Shown: positions 1 to 8,841 of the stretch, piece by piece
Layout of the letters: the number at the start of each line of letters is the position of its first letter
How positions within the stretch are numbered: position 1 is the stretch's first letter
Source: Streptomyces sp. NBC_01431
Lineage (GTDB): Bacteria; Actinomycetota; Actinomycetes; Streptomycetales; Streptomycetaceae
Assembly: GCF_036231355.1 (NCBI RefSeq)
Contig: NZ_CP109496.1
Span: forward strand, 5,766,001-5,830,000
Direction: 5' to 3'
Length of the DNA stretch: 64,000 nt
Position numbers and translations under genes: made by a program
Notes under the pieces: model-generated
What the model was told of the DNA's origin: nothing
The model's input: the letters and a program-made list of their open reading frames with translations, nothing else
Databases searched by the model: none

Positions 1-240
1 TTCGTCCGTGGTGACCCCCGGCGCGATGTGCTTGGCCGCCTCCTCCATCGCCCGCGCCGCGATCCGGCCCGCGATCCGCATCAGCTCGATCGTTTCGGCG
101 GTCTGCACTTCGGGGCCGGTGTACGGCGTGGGCATGGGCTTCCCGACGTACTCGGGACGCCGGATGTTGCCCGGGACGGAACGGGCCGGAGAGATCTCCC
201 CGGGCGTGAGCAGGGACTGCGACTTCGGCTGGCCAGACAT
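1..240 (-). CDS. map: Type I methionine aminopeptidase, N-terminal part (cut by window edge)
   Basis: Cytoplasmic enzyme that removes the initiator methionine from nascent proteins. Only the first 80 codons are present, and the gene runs off the left edge. The visible part contains the proline-rich N-terminal extension common in actinobacterial MetAPs and the start of the pita-bread domain (ETIELMRIAGRIAARAMEEA), where residues before the metal ligands normally begin. The metal-binding residues lie outside the window. The start is supported by a TAGACT -10 box (minus strand, 248-253) exactly 7 nt before the ATG, which implies a leaderless mRNA. The gene is divergent from a small SPOR-like gene. 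The family is recognised from the N-terminal motif only. Confidence 0.85.
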   Translation of the reverse strand, partial: MSGQPKSQSLLTPGEISPARSVPGNIRRPEYVGKPMPTPYTGPEVQTAETIELMRIAGRIAARAMEEAAKHIAPGVTTDE

Positions 241-247
241 GCCGGCG

Positions 248-253
248 AGTCTA
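248..253 (-). promoter_or_regulatory. -10 box of map (leaderless)
   Basis: TAGACT on the minus strand, separated by 7 nt from the map ATG, so transcription would begin at or next to the start codon. No clear -35 box was found. Confidence 0.5.
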
Positions 254-318
254 TCGAGCGGGTGTGGGGCAGCATGGCCTTGAGGCCCACGGCCACTGTC
301 CCAGGGAAGAGGCACTCC

Positions 319-549
319 ATGGCTCTGTTCAAGAAGCGCACCGTCGGCAAACCCGGCGAGTGGTACTACTGCCTGGTCCACCACAAGGTCGAGGAGGGCC
401 CCGACTGCCCGGCCAAGGACCGCTTCGGGCCCTATACGAGCCGCGAGGAGGCCGAGCACGCCATGCAGAACGCGCAGGAGCGGAACCTGGAGTGGGAGAA
501 CGACCCGAAGTGGCACGACAAGTCGGCGCCGCAGGGCGGTGACGACTAG
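319..549 (+). CDS. Small SPOR-like hypothetical protein
   Basis: A 76-residue, highly charged soluble protein with no signal peptide or membrane segment. Residues about 35-60 (RFGPYTSREEAEHAMQNAQE) look like the second half of a SPOR-type fold, in which a 'GPY-s-eeA' segment precedes a helix. It has two cysteines and an aromatic WYYC motif. The ATG at 319 is preceded by GAAGAGG, a fair ribosome site. It is divergent from map and its stop codon overlaps the stop of the convergent MFS gene by 4 nt. No function is known to me; SPOR-like peptidoglycan or protein binding is only a resemblance. Confidence 0.72.
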   Translation: MALFKKRTVGKPGEWYYCLVHHKVEEGPDCPAKDRFGPYTSREEAEHAMQNAQERNLEWENDPKWHDKSAPQGGDD

Positions 550-1844
550 ACCACTGGGGAGGCGGCCTCCTTGGCGGCACGGCGGCTGGCCGCGTCCTCG
601 TCGGTCGCCGAGTCGTAGGTGACCAGCTTCGGCAGGACCGCGGCGAGCAGCCCCACCGACGCCAGGCACGCCAGGCCGCCCGACCACACCGCCGCCCTCG
701 TCCCGGTCCAGCCGGCCATCGCGCCCGCCCGGACCTGGCCGAGCTGCGGACCGACGCTGTACGAGAGCACCTCTATGCCGGCCAGGCGGCCGCGCAGCTC
801 CTCCGGGATCGTCTGGTTCCAGATCGTGGAGCGGCCGAGCCCGCTCAGCATGTCGCCGGCGCCCGCCACCGCGAGGCAGGCCAGCACCGGCCATACGTTG
901 CCGAAAAGGCCCGCCCCGGCCATCGCCGCGCCCCAGACGACCGCCCCGACCACCACGAAAAGGCCGTGCCGCCGCACCCGCGAGGTCCATCCGCTGGTCA
1001 GGCTCAGCAGCACCGAACCGACCGAGCCCGCCGCATACATCAGCCCCAGCGACCAGTCGGCGTGCAGGCTGTCGGCGAGGAACGGGAAGATCGCGTTCGG
1101 GAAGGCGAAAAACATCGCGGCCAGGTCGACGGCGTACGTCCCGAGCAGCACCGGGCGCGACCACGCGTAGCGGGCGCCTTCCGCGATCCCGCGCAGCGAG
1201 GGCTTCTCGGCGTCATGGGCCGGCGGCGCCGGGGTCAGCCGGGCGCACATCACTACCGACACGGTGAACGTGCCGATGGTCGTGGCGTACGCCGTGGCCG
1301 TGCCGGCGTACGCCACGACCAGGCCCGCGAGGGAAGGTCCCGCGATCGCGCCGAGCTGCCAGCGCAGGGCGTTGAGGGCCGCGGCCGCCGTCAGCTGGTC
1401 GTGCGGGACGATCCGGGCCATCAGCGAGTCGAGCGCCGGGCGCTGGAGGCCGGCCAGTGCCGAGACGCCCGCGGCCACCACGTACAGCGGCCAGAGCATG
1501 GGGCCCGGCAGCAGCGCGTTGACCAGCAGGACCAGCGCGAGCAGGCCGAGGCCCGCCTCGGTGCCCAGGATCACCTTGCGGCGGTCCACCGCGTCCGCGA
1601 GGGCGCCGCCGTACAGGCCGAAGACGACCAGCGGGACCAGTTCCACCGCGCCCATGGCGCCCACCGCCAGCGGCGAGTCGGTCAGCTCCTTGATCTGGAG
1701 CGGCAGGGCGACCATCGCCATGAAGCTGCCGAAGTTGGTGATCAGGCCCTGCACCCAGAGCAGCCGGAAGTCGGCTGAGGCACGCCAGGGGGCGAGGTCG
1801 GGGAGTATCGAGCGCAGGCGGGATGCGCGGGGTTGGTCGGGCAC
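546..1844 (-). CDS. MFS transporter (EntS/MFS_3-like exporter)
   Basis: A 432-residue major facilitator protein with about 12 hydrophobic segments. The N-terminal half begins with a FRLLWVQGLITNFGSFM segment, and the loop between helices 2 and 3 reads GGALADAVDRRKVI, the usual MFS motif A. The overall pattern (short N-terminus, 'LDSLMARIVP' after helix 5) fits the enterobactin-exporter-like MFS_3 group, so a proton-driven exporter in the cytoplasmic membrane is likely; the substrate is not evident. The start is GTG with GGAG upstream at rather long spacing, so it is moderately certain. The gene is convergent with, and overlaps by 4 nt, the small SPOR-like gene. Confidence 0.85.
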   Translation of the reverse strand: MPDQPRASRLRSILPDLAPWRASADFRLLWVQGLITNFGSFMAMVALPLQIKELTDSPLAVGAMGAVELVPLVVFGLYGGALADAVDRRKVILGTEAGLGLLALVLLVNALLPGPMLWPLYVVAAGVSALAGLQRPALDSLMARIVPHDQLTAAAALNALRWQLGAIAGPSLAGLVVAYAGTATAYATTIGTFTVSVVMCARLTPAPPAHDAEKPSLRGIAEGARYAWSRPVLLGTYAVDLAAMFFAFPNAIFPFLADSLHADWSLGLMYAAGSVGSVLLSLTSGWTSRVRRHGLFVVVGAVVWGAAMAGAGLFGNVWPVLACLAVAGAGDMLSGLGRSTIWNQTIPEELRGRLAGIEVLSYSVGPQLGQVRAGAMAGWTGTRAAVWSGGLACLASVGLLAAVLPKLVTYDSATDEDAASRRAAKEAASPVV

Positions 1845-1920
1845 GAGCGGTCATGCTCCGGGCCGGAGCTGCCGCGCGCAAACGAATTTCCGGTGCGCGC
1901 CGGGGTCTACCGGCGGCCGC

Positions 1921-2523
1921 TCACCAGCGTCTTGGCGGCGGGGCCGTCAGCTGGTCGGCCAGCCTGGTGAGGCGGTCGCGCAGGCGGCGCGGGCCGCGCT
2001 GCGCCGGCAGGGTGTTCTCGCCCGCGGCCGCGCTGACCAGGTGCTGAACGGTGTCCAGGTCGAGTTCGGCGTCCGGCGCCACGGTCAGGCACTCGTGGAC
2101 CAGACCCCGCACCTCGCGGTCGCCGCCGTCCAGGGCGAGAACGGTGGCCCCCGCCCGCCGCGCGTCGTGGACGCGTTCGAGCAGGCCCTCGACGGGCCGC
2201 TGCGGCGCCACCAGGAGCAGGGTCTCGCCGCGCCGGGCCGCCTCCAGACGGCCCAGGCCCACCGACAGATGCGGCGGCCCGCCCGGCTCGGTGCGGTGGC
2301 GCACCAGGGTCGGGCTCAGCTCGGGCAGCCCCGACCAGGCGGCCTCGTCGGTGAGGTGGGCGGCCAGGTGCCACGGCTCGTACCGCTCGGTCCCGACCAG
2401 GAGCAGACCGCCGCCGTGCGGTACGACGGAGGCCCGCAGCACGCCCGCGAACCGGCGGGTGGCCCGCAGCCACTCCGTCCCGGCGAGCACTTCCCGCAGC
2501 ACTGCGACCCGTACGGCGTCCAT
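1921..2523 (-). CDS. Hypothetical protein with Rossmann/SIS-like pattern
   Basis: A 200-residue, probably cytoplasmic protein with no signal peptide or membrane helix. The middle contains alternating hydrophobic strands and helices (GETLLLVAPQRPVEGLLERVHDA, then GATVLALDGGD), a spacing reminiscent of SIS-type sugar-phosphate-binding folds, but the active-site residues of isomerases are not obvious. The first 70 residues look like a separate 'ATRRFAGVL' segment. The gene is divergent from npdG and upstream of the MFS gene on the same strand with a 76-nt gap. I do not recognise the family; the fold comment is a guess from residue pattern. Confidence 0.6.
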   Translation of the reverse strand: MDAVRVAVLREVLAGTEWLRATRRFAGVLRASVVPHGGGLLLVGTERYEPWHLAAHLTDEAAWSGLPELSPTLVRHRTEPGGPPHLSVGLGRLEAARRGETLLLVAPQRPVEGLLERVHDARRAGATVLALDGGDREVRGLVHECLTVAPDAELDLDTVQHLVSAAAGENTLPAQRGPRRLRDRLTRLADQLTAPPPRRW

Positions 2524-2606
2524 GGCCCGGCATCCTGCCGCATCCCGCGCACGGTGGGGCCCGAACGGGGCTTCCTCATCCGAAGGAGGGCCCCGCTACG
2601 GCCGAG

Positions 2607-2612
2607 TAGGGT
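2607..2612 (+). promoter_or_regulatory. -10 box of npdG (leaderless)
   Basis: TAGGGT ends 7 nt before the npdG ATG, so the predicted transcription start coincides with the start codon. No ribosome-binding site can then be present on the message, and none is needed. Confidence 0.5.
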
Positions 2613-2619
2613 CGCCCTC

Positions 2620-3333
2620 ATGACTTCCACTGACAATGCTGGGAACGCGCCGAAGCCCGCCGCCAGGGACCCCTGGGACCTTCCGGACGTCTCCGGCCTC
2701 GTCGTCGGCGTGCTCGGCGGCACCGGCGACCAGGGCCGCGGCCTCGCCTACCGCCTCGCCCGAGCCGGCCAGAAGGTGATCATCGGCTCGCGGGCAGCCG
2801 AGCGGGCGCGGACGGCCGCCGACGAACTGGGCCTGGGTATCGAGGGCGCCGACAACGCCGAGTGCGCGCGGCGCAGCGACATCGTGATCGTGGCCGTGCC
2901 CTGGGACGGGCACGCCAAGACGCTTCAATCGCTGCGCGCGGAGCTCGCGGGCAAGCTCGTGATCGACTGCGTCAACCCGCTCGGCTTCGACAAGCAGGGC
3001 GCGTACGCCCTCAAGCCCGAGGAGGGCAGCGCCGCCCAGCAGGCCGCCGCCCTGCTGCCCGACTCGCGGGTGACCGCGGCCTTCCACCACCTGTCGGCCG
3101 TCCTGCTCCAGGACGCCTCGATCGAGCAGATCGACACGGACGTGCTGGTGCTCGGCGAGACCCGTGCCGACACCGACCTCGTGCAGGCGCTGGCCGGCCG
3201 TATCCCCGGCATGCGCGGCGTCTTCGCCGGGCGGCTGCGGGGCGCCCACCAAGTGGAGTCGCTCGTCGCCAACCTGATCTCGGTGAACCGCCGCTACAAG
3301 GCCCACGCGGGACTGCGCCTCACCGACGTGTAG
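2620..3333 (+). CDS. npdG: F420-dependent NADP oxidoreductase (NADPH-dependent F420 reductase)
   Basis: Transfers hydride between NADP(H) and the deazaflavin cofactor F420 in the cytoplasm, linking the NADPH pool to F420-dependent enzymes of actinomycetes. The 237-residue product has the nucleotide-binding loop GVLGGTGDQG at residues 30-39, then IIGSR, which in this family binds the NADP 2'-phosphate, and the conserved VIVAVPW and LVIDCVNPL segments of the NADP_oxidored/F420 fold. The C-terminal half carries FHHLSA and ends without extension, as usual for the family. The ATG start is chosen because the TAGGGT box at 2607 lies 7 nt upstream. The gene stands alone, divergent from an unknown gene. 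Confidence 0.87.
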   Translation: MTSTDNAGNAPKPAARDPWDLPDVSGLVVGVLGGTGDQGRGLAYRLARAGQKVIIGSRAAERARTAADELGLGIEGADNAECARRSDIVIVAVPWDGHAKTLQSLRAELAGKLVIDCVNPLGFDKQGAYALKPEEGSAAQQAAALLPDSRVTAAFHHLSAVLLQDASIEQIDTDVLVLGETRADTDLVQALAGRIPGMRGVFAGRLRGAHQVESLVANLISVNRRYKAHAGLRLTDV

Positions 3334-3462
3334 GCGCCGCCGGCGATGGGGGACACTGGACGGCGAGTGCCGGGCGGCACTCGCCGTCCTTTTCCTACCC
3401 GTATCCGCCTCGTACGGCATCAGTGCCGAAGCAGCCGAAGTACCCGACAGGAGCCGACCCCC

Positions 3463-3639
3463 ATGCCCCGCCTCGCTCTGTACGCCCTCGTCGTCTGTGT
3501 CCTCGCCGTCGCCGCGGCAGTGGTCTCCTTCGTGCAGGGCAGCTGGCTCGGGATCATCTGGGTCCTGCTGGCCGGGCTCTCGTCCAACATGACGTGGTAC
3601 TACCTGCGCAAGGGGCGGCTCGCTAGCGCGGGGAAGTGA
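3463..3639 (+). CDS. Small two-helix membrane protein
   Basis: A 58-residue protein made almost wholly of two hydrophobic segments (about residues 5-24 and 29-47) followed by a basic tail (YLRKGRL), so a small inner-membrane protein with a cytoplasmic C-terminus is likely. GACAGGAG precedes the ATG by 9-10 nt, giving a good ribosome site. Its 3' end overlaps the 3' end of the convergent protease gene by 17 nt. It lies 129 nt after npdG. No function is recognised. Confidence 0.65.
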   Translation: MPRLALYALVVCVLAVAAAVVSFVQGSWLGIIWVLLAGLSSNMTWYYLRKGRLASAGK

Positions 3640-4417
3640 ACGAGAGGTCCGGCCAGAACTGGTAGAGGCTGCGGCCGGTGGCCGCGTCCAGGTCGGACAC
3701 CCCGAGCCCGTCCAGGAGTGCGTAGACCAGGCGGAAGAACTCCTCGTTGACCTGCGGGATCCAGAGCAGCCCGAACACCGCGAGCAGTCCGAACGGCGCG
3801 AACGGCTCGACCTGGCGCCGCACCTGGTACGACAGCCACGGCTCGATGATCCCGTAGCCGTCCAGGCCCGGCACCGGCACGAAGTTCAGGAGCGCGGCCG
3901 TCACCTGGAGCAGCGCGAGGAACGCCAGCGCGACGCGGAAGTCGACGGGCACCCCGTCCAGTGCGTGCAGCCAGAACGGGGCCGTGCACACGATCGCGAA
4001 CAGGACGTTGGTGAGCGGGCCCGCCGCCGAGATCAGGCTGTGCCGCCAGCGGCCCCGGATCCGCCCCCGCTCGATGAAGACGGCGCCACCGGGCAGACCG
4101 ATGCCGCCCATGATCACGAAGATCACCGGCAGCACGATCGACAGCAGCGCGTGGGTGTACTTCAGCGGGTTGAGCGTCAGATACCCCTTGGCGCCGACCG
4201 TGATGTCCCCGCCGTGCAGCGCGGTGCGGGCATGCGCGTACTCGTGCAGGCACAGCGACACGACCCAGGCGGCCGTCACGAACAGGAAGACGGCCAGGCC
4301 CCGGGAGGCGGCCCAACTCGTCCACACCGCCCACCCGGAGACCGCCATCACGGCGACGATCCCGAGGAAGACCGGACTGATCCGCCGGTCGGGGTGGCGG
4401 GAGGATGCGGTGGCCAT
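3623..4417 (-). CDS. Site-2 protease family zinc metalloprotease (M50)
   Basis: An intramembrane zinc protease of 264 residues. The first membrane segment is followed by HEYAHA (about residues 58-63, HExxH-type), in which the two histidines and the glutamate form the zinc site. The second conserved element NFVPVPGLDG, containing the third zinc ligand aspartate, lies near residue 175. Four to six hydrophobic segments are visible. In this family such enzymes cleave substrates within the membrane, often anti-sigma factors, but no anti-sigma or sigma gene is adjacent. The start is set at the ATG of MATASSRHPDRR; the upstream in-frame extension is Arg/Pro-rich and unlike the family. It overlaps the small membrane protein gene tail to tail. 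Confidence 0.85.
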   Translation of the reverse strand: MATASSRHPDRRISPVFLGIVAVMAVSGWAVWTSWAASRGLAVFLFVTAAWVVSLCLHEYAHARTALHGGDITVGAKGYLTLNPLKYTHALLSIVLPVIFVIMGGIGLPGGAVFIERGRIRGRWRHSLISAAGPLTNVLFAIVCTAPFWLHALDGVPVDFRVALAFLALLQVTAALLNFVPVPGLDGYGIIEPWLSYQVRRQVEPFAPFGLLAVFGLLWIPQVNEEFFRLVYALLDGLGVSDLDAATGRSLYQFWPDLSFTSPR

Positions 4418-4637
4418 GCCGGGGGCTCCAGGGGGTCGGGGGACGATCGGCGGGTCGCGCCCGACCGTACAGGGGCCACGAGCGCCCTGAAAATCGGACC
4501 GGGAAGGCTCTTCGGCGCATGGATCGCGCCGTTGTGGGCTCAAACGGGTCGCAACCGGGGGGAGTTCCGCGCCCGGCGGGCCGCCCCGGGCCGGGCCCAG
4601 GGAGTGCTGCGCCCGCCGCGTCGTTGAGAATGGGTGG

Positions 4638-7600
4638 GTGCGTTACCGGATTCTCGGCACCACCCAGGCCTTCCGCCCCGACGGCAGCCCCGTCGCGCTC
4701 GGCGGTGCGCGCCTGCGCGCGCTCCTGACCGTGCTCGCGCTGCGGCCCGGCCGAGCCGTCCCGGTGGGCGTTCTGGTGGACGAGGTGTGGGACGGCGAGC
4801 CGCCCGCCGACGCCTCCGGCGCGCTACAGGCGCTGGTCGGACGGCTGCGACGGGTGCTCGGCCACGAGGCGGTGTTCTCCGCCGAGAGCGGCGGATACGG
4901 GCTCGCCGCCGAGTCCGACGACATCGACCTGCACCGCTTCGAGCGGCTCGCGGCCGACGGTGCCCGCTCCCTGGACGAGGACGACCCGGCCAAGGCGGCG
5001 GCCCTGCTCGACGACGCGCTCGCGCTGTGGGCCGGCCCCGCCCTCGCCGACCTGCCCGACCGCGAAGCCCTCGCGGCCCGCTGGGAGACGCGCAGACTGG
5101 ACGCCCGCCGGCTCCGCCTCACCGCCGCCCTGGCGCTCGGCCGCCCCGGCGAGACACTCGCCGAACTCACCGCGCTGTGCGAGACCCACCCGCTGGACGA
5201 GCCGCTGCACGCCCTGCGCATCCGGGCGCTGCGCGCCGCGGGCCGCCCCGCGCAGGCGCTCGCCGCGTACGAGAGCGTGCGCGCCACCCTCGCCGAGGAA
5301 CTCGGCGCCGACCCCGGGCCCGAACTCCGTGCCATCCACGCCGAGTTGCTGAACCCGGCGGCCCGGCCCGCACCCGAGCCGGCGGCCGCCTCGGCGCACG
5401 GCAACCTGCGGGCCCGCCTCACCTCGTTCGTCGGCCGCGAGGCCGATCTCGCGCACATCCGCGGCGACCTCGAAACCGCCCGTCTGGTCACCCTGCTCGG
5501 CCCCGGCGGGGCGGGCAAGACCCGGCTCTCGCAGGAGGTCGCCGAGGCCGCGGCGCCCGCCTGGCCGGACGGGGTGTGGCTGGCCGAACTCGCGCCCGTG
5601 GACGACCCGGCCGGGGTGCCCGCCGCGGTGCTCACCGCCGTCGGCGCGCGCAAGACGGTGCTGCACTCGGCCGGCGCCGAGGAACTCAGGGCCGCCGACC
5701 GGCACGCCGACGACCCCGTGGTCCGGCTCGCCGAACACTGCGGGCCGCGCCGCATGCTGCTGCTCCTCGACAACTGCGAGCACGTCATCGGCGCCGCGGC
5801 CGAGCTCGCCGAGTACCTGCTGGCCCGCTGCCCCGGTCTGGTCGTCCTCGCCACCAGCCGCGAACCCCTGGGCGTACCCGGCGAGTTGGTGCGTCCCGTC
5901 GAGCCACTGCCCGCGCCCGTCGCGCTGCGGCTGTTCGCCGACCGGGGGGCCGCGGCGAGCCCCGGCTTCCGGGTTGACGCCGACGAGGGGACCGCGGCGG
6001 CCGTCGCCGAGATCTGCCGGCGCCTCGACGGCCTGCCGCTCGCCATCGAACTGGCCGCCGCCCGGCTCCGCATGCTGACGCCACGTCAGATCGCTGATCG
6101 CCTTGACGACCGCTTCCGGCTGCTCACCAGCGGCAGCCGCACCGTACTGCCCCGCCAGCAGACCCTGCGGGCCGTGGTCGACTGGTCCTGGGACCTCCTT
6201 GAGGCCCCCGAGCGCGCGGTGCTCGGCCGCCTCGCCGTCTTCGCGGGCGGCTGCGGCCTGGCGGCGGCCGAAGAGGTGTGCGCCGACCGGGCCCCGGCGC
6301 CCGGCGCGCCGCGCGTCACCGTCGCCGACGTGCCCGCCGTCCTCGGCTCCCTCGTGGACAAGTCGCTCGTCGTGGCCGCGCCCGACGACTCCGGCGAGAT
6401 GCGCTACCGGCTCCTGGAGACCGTCGCCGAGTACGCGGGCGAGCGGCTGGACGCCGCCGGTGACCGGGCCGGCGCCGAGCGCCGGCACCTCACGCACTAC
6501 CGCGAACTCGCCCGGCACAGCGACGCCGAACTGCGCGGCCCCGCCCAGCGGGCCGCGATCGACACGCTGGAGCGGGAGTACGAGAACCTGCGCACCGCCC
6601 TGCGCCGCTCCATCGCGCTGCGCGACGAGCACGAGGCGCTCTGCCTGGTGCACGCCCTCGTCTGGTACTGGCAGATGCGCGATCTGCGCCCCGAGTCGCG
6701 CCACTGGGCCTCGCAGGCGGCCGCGCTCGGGCCCGACCCGTTCGCGCCGCCCGTGATGCCCGCGCCCCCGGTGCACGTACGCTGCACCGACAACCCGCCG
6801 CCGATGGACCCCGACGTGCTCCAGGAGGCGCGGCGCGGAGTGCGGCTGGTCCAACTGGCCTCCATGGAGCACCAGATGGAGCAGTGGACCACACCGGCCG
6901 CCCTCGAACGGCTCCGCGCGATCACCTCCGCCTACCGGCCGGGACTTCCGCAGACCTGCCGGATCCCGGGCGCGCTCTGGTTCTTCCCGGTGGTGCTCAC
7001 CGGCGACCAGGCCAGGCTGAAGGAGGTCCTCGACGTGACCGTCAAGGCCTGCGAGGAGTTCGGTTACGAGTGGGAGCTGGCCGCCGCCTTCCAGATGCGC
7101 GCCAACGTGCTGGCCAACCGGTCCCAATGGGCCGGTGACGCGACCGCCGACGCCGACGCCAGCCTCCTGATGTTCCGGCGCCTGGGGGACGCGTGGGGCG
7201 CCGCCGAGGCGCTGGGCGCGCGCGGCGAGGCACGCGAGCGCCGGGGCGAATTCGGTCCGGCCGCCGAGGACTTCGCGGCCGCACTCGGCTACGCCGAGCA
7301 GCTCGGCGCCCAGGCGCAGGTGACCCTGCTGCGGGCCCGGCTCGCCTCCGTCCTGATCGAGACGGGCGAGGCCGAGCGCGGTGAGGCCATGCTGCGCGAG
7401 ATCCTCGCGGACGAGCGGCACGCGGGCTTCGAGGCGCGTCCGGCGGCCCGGCTCTTCCTCACCACGTGGCTCGCCCGCACCGGGCGGTACGAGGAGGCCC
7501 GTGAGCAGGTCGAGATCATGCTGGGGGAGTTCCTCGCCGCCAACCTCGCCCTGTTCGAGGGATTCGTCCTGGGCATCCGGGCCTGGCTGGACAACGCGCA

Positions 7601-7973
7601 GGGCCGGTTCACCGAGGCGCTCGCCGACGCGCTGACCGCGCTGGAGCGGGCCCAGCAGCCGCTCTCGCAGATGGTCGCGCCCGAGATGGCATACGTCCAC
7701 CTGGTCAGCGCGGCCTGGGCGATCGCCGGGTTCGGCGGCAGGGACAACGGCCTGGACGCGGCGCGGCTGATCGGCGCGCACGACGCGCTGCTCCCGGTGG
7801 GCCACTTCCTGCCCCCGGCGCAGGTGGAGAACCGGGCGACCGTCGAACGGGTCACCCGCGCCCTGCTCGACGACGCCGCCTACGAGGCCGCGTACGCCGA
7901 AGGCGGTGGCCTCCGCGTGGAGGAGGCCACCGCCCTCGCGCGGCGCGATCGCGAGAACCGGCTGTCCAGCTGA
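4638..7973 (+). CDS. SARP/AfsR-like transcriptional regulator with STAND ATPase and TPR-like region
   Basis: A 1111-residue regulator in the style of AfsR. Residues about 1-85 form an OmpR-type winged-helix DNA-binding domain (RLRALLTVLALRPG, then VDEVWDGEPP). Residues about 90-235 are the bacterial transcriptional activation domain with its helical repeats. Then follows a STAND/NB-ARC ATPase: Walker A GPGGAGKTRL near residue 287, Walker B LLLLDNCEH, the LVVLATSREPLG sensor strand, and the LPLAIELAAARLR helix. The last ~400 residues are TPR-like helices. The start is GTG at 4638; GAGAAT 6 nt upstream may be a weak leaderless -10 box. SARPs activate secondary-metabolite and stress genes; the targets here are not evident. 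It is convergent with an ABC exporter operon 13 nt away. Confidence 0.88.
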   Translation: MRYRILGTTQAFRPDGSPVALGGARLRALLTVLALRPGRAVPVGVLVDEVWDGEPPADASGALQALVGRLRRVLGHEAVFSAESGGYGLAAESDDIDLHRFERLAADGARSLDEDDPAKAAALLDDALALWAGPALADLPDREALAARWETRRLDARRLRLTAALALGRPGETLAELTALCETHPLDEPLHALRIRALRAAGRPAQALAAYESVRATLAEELGADPGPELRAIHAELLNPAARPAPEPAAASAHGNLRARLTSFVGREADLAHIRGDLETARLVTLLGPGGAGKTRLSQEVAEAAAPAWPDGVWLAELAPVDDPAGVPAAVLTAVGARKTVLHSAGAEELRAADRHADDPVVRLAEHCGPRRMLLLLDNCEHVIGAAAELAEYLLARCPGLVVLATSREPLGVPGELVRPVEPLPAPVALRLFADRGAAASPGFRVDADEGTAAAVAEICRRLDGLPLAIELAAARLRMLTPRQIADRLDDRFRLLTSGSRTVLPRQQTLRAVVDWSWDLLEAPERAVLGRLAVFAGGCGLAAAEEVCADRAPAPGAPRVTVADVPAVLGSLVDKSLVVAAPDDSGEMRYRLLETVAEYAGERLDAAGDRAGAERRHLTHYRELARHSDAELRGPAQRAAIDTLEREYENLRTALRRSIALRDEHEALCLVHALVWYWQMRDLRPESRHWASQAAALGPDPFAPPVMPAPPVHVRCTDNPPPMDPDVLQEARRGVRLVQLASMEHQMEQWTTPAALERLRAITSAYRPGLPQTCRIPGALWFFPVVLTGDQARLKEVLDVTVKACEEFGYEWELAAAFQMRANVLANRSQWAGDATADADASLLMFRRLGDAWGAAEALGARGEARERRGEFGPAAEDFAAALGYAEQLGAQAQVTLLRARLASVLIETGEAERGEAMLREILADERHAGFEARPAARLFLTTWLARTGRYEEAREQVEIMLGEFLAANLALFEGFVLGIRAWLDNAQGRFTEALADALTALERAQQPLSQMVAPEMAYVHLVSAAWAIAGFGGRDNGLDAARLIGAHDALLPVGHFLPPAQVENRATVERVTRALLDDAAYEAAYAEGGGLRVEEATALARRDRENRLSS

Positions 7974-7986
7974 CGGGTCGTCAATA

Positions 7987-8841
7987 TCAGGTGCGTTTGC
8001 GGAACTTGGAGACCGCCAGGGGCGCCATCACCAGGGTGATGCCCGCCGACCACGCCAGCGTCATCAGCGCGGAGTGGGCGACCGGGCCGCCGGTCATCAG
8101 ACCGCGGGCCGCGTCCGCGAGGTTGGACAGCGGGTTGTAGTCGGTGAAGGACTGCAACCAGCCCGGCATCGTGGTCGGCCTGGCGAAGATCGACGAGCCG
8201 AACTGCAACGGCATCAGCACGAGCATGGCCACTCCCTGGACGGCCTGGGCCGTCTTCATGGTGAGTCCGAGCAGGATGAAGATCCACATCAGGGACGCGC
8301 CGAAGACCACCGACAGGCCGACCGCGGCGAGCAGGCCGAACACCGAGGTGTTGATGGTGAGTCCCAGGATGAAGCCCATGGTCAGGAGGATGGAGATGGC
8401 GACCAGCATCCGGCCGATCTCGACCACTATCTTGGCGATGAGCACGGACGACCGGGCGATCGGCATGGTCCGGAACCGGTCCATCACGCCCTTCTTGAAG
8501 TCGTCGTTGACGCCGGTCCCGACCGCCATGGCGATGTTCAGGCCCATCATCGCCATCAGGCCCGGCACCAGGTAGTTGACGTACGCACCCTGGTTGCCAC
8601 TGCCGAACATCGCGCCGCCGAAGACGTACACGAAGAGCAGCACGAAGATGATCGGCATCAGCACGGCGTCGAACATCGACTCCGGGTCGGCCTTGATCTG
8701 GAGCATGTTGCGGCGCGCCAGGGCGCCGATGTGGCGCAGGTTCGCGCGCGGACCGATCCGTACGTCGTCGGATCCGGCGGCCCGCCGCGGGCTCGAAGGG
8801 GCCTGCTGGGCAGGCGCGTTGACAGTGGTGGTGCCGCTCAT
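7987..8841 (-). CDS. ABC-2 type transporter permease (DrrB-like)
   Basis: Membrane half of an ABC exporter, 284 residues with six hydrophobic segments starting after an approximately 55-residue cytoplasmic N-terminus. The conserved ABC-2 segment PLSNLADAARGLMTGG near residue 245 and the family order of segments resemble DrrB of the daunorubicin exporter. The start ATG overlaps the stop of the ATP-binding gene (ATGA, 8838-8841), and GAGGAGG precedes it, so the two genes are translationally coupled. Probably exports a hydrophobic compound, drug or lipid; the substrate is unknown. Confidence 0.88.
   Translation of the reverse strand: MSGTTTVNAPAQQAPSSPRRAAGSDDVRIGPRANLRHIGALARRNMLQIKADPESMFDAVLMPIIFVLLFVYVFGGAMFGSGNQGAYVNYLVPGLMAMMGLNIAMAVGTGVNDDFKKGVMDRFRTMPIARSSVLIAKIVVEIGRMLVAISILLTMGFILGLTINTSVFGLLAAVGLSVVFGASLMWIFILLGLTMKTAQAVQGVAMLVLMPLQFGSSIFARPTTMPGWLQSFTDYNPLSNLADAARGLMTGGPVAHSALMTLAWSAGITLVMAPLAVSKFRKRT

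Noticed and set aside
28..318. Extended reading frame upstream of the 76-residue SPOR-like gene
   Set aside because: It covers the map 5' end and its promoter in antisense; the extension is Arg-rich shadow sequence.
4824..7805. A 993-codon open frame opposite the SARP regulator
   Set aside because: Shadow of a high-GC gene; no ribosome site or recognisable domain, while the plus-strand product has a full SARP-STAND layout.
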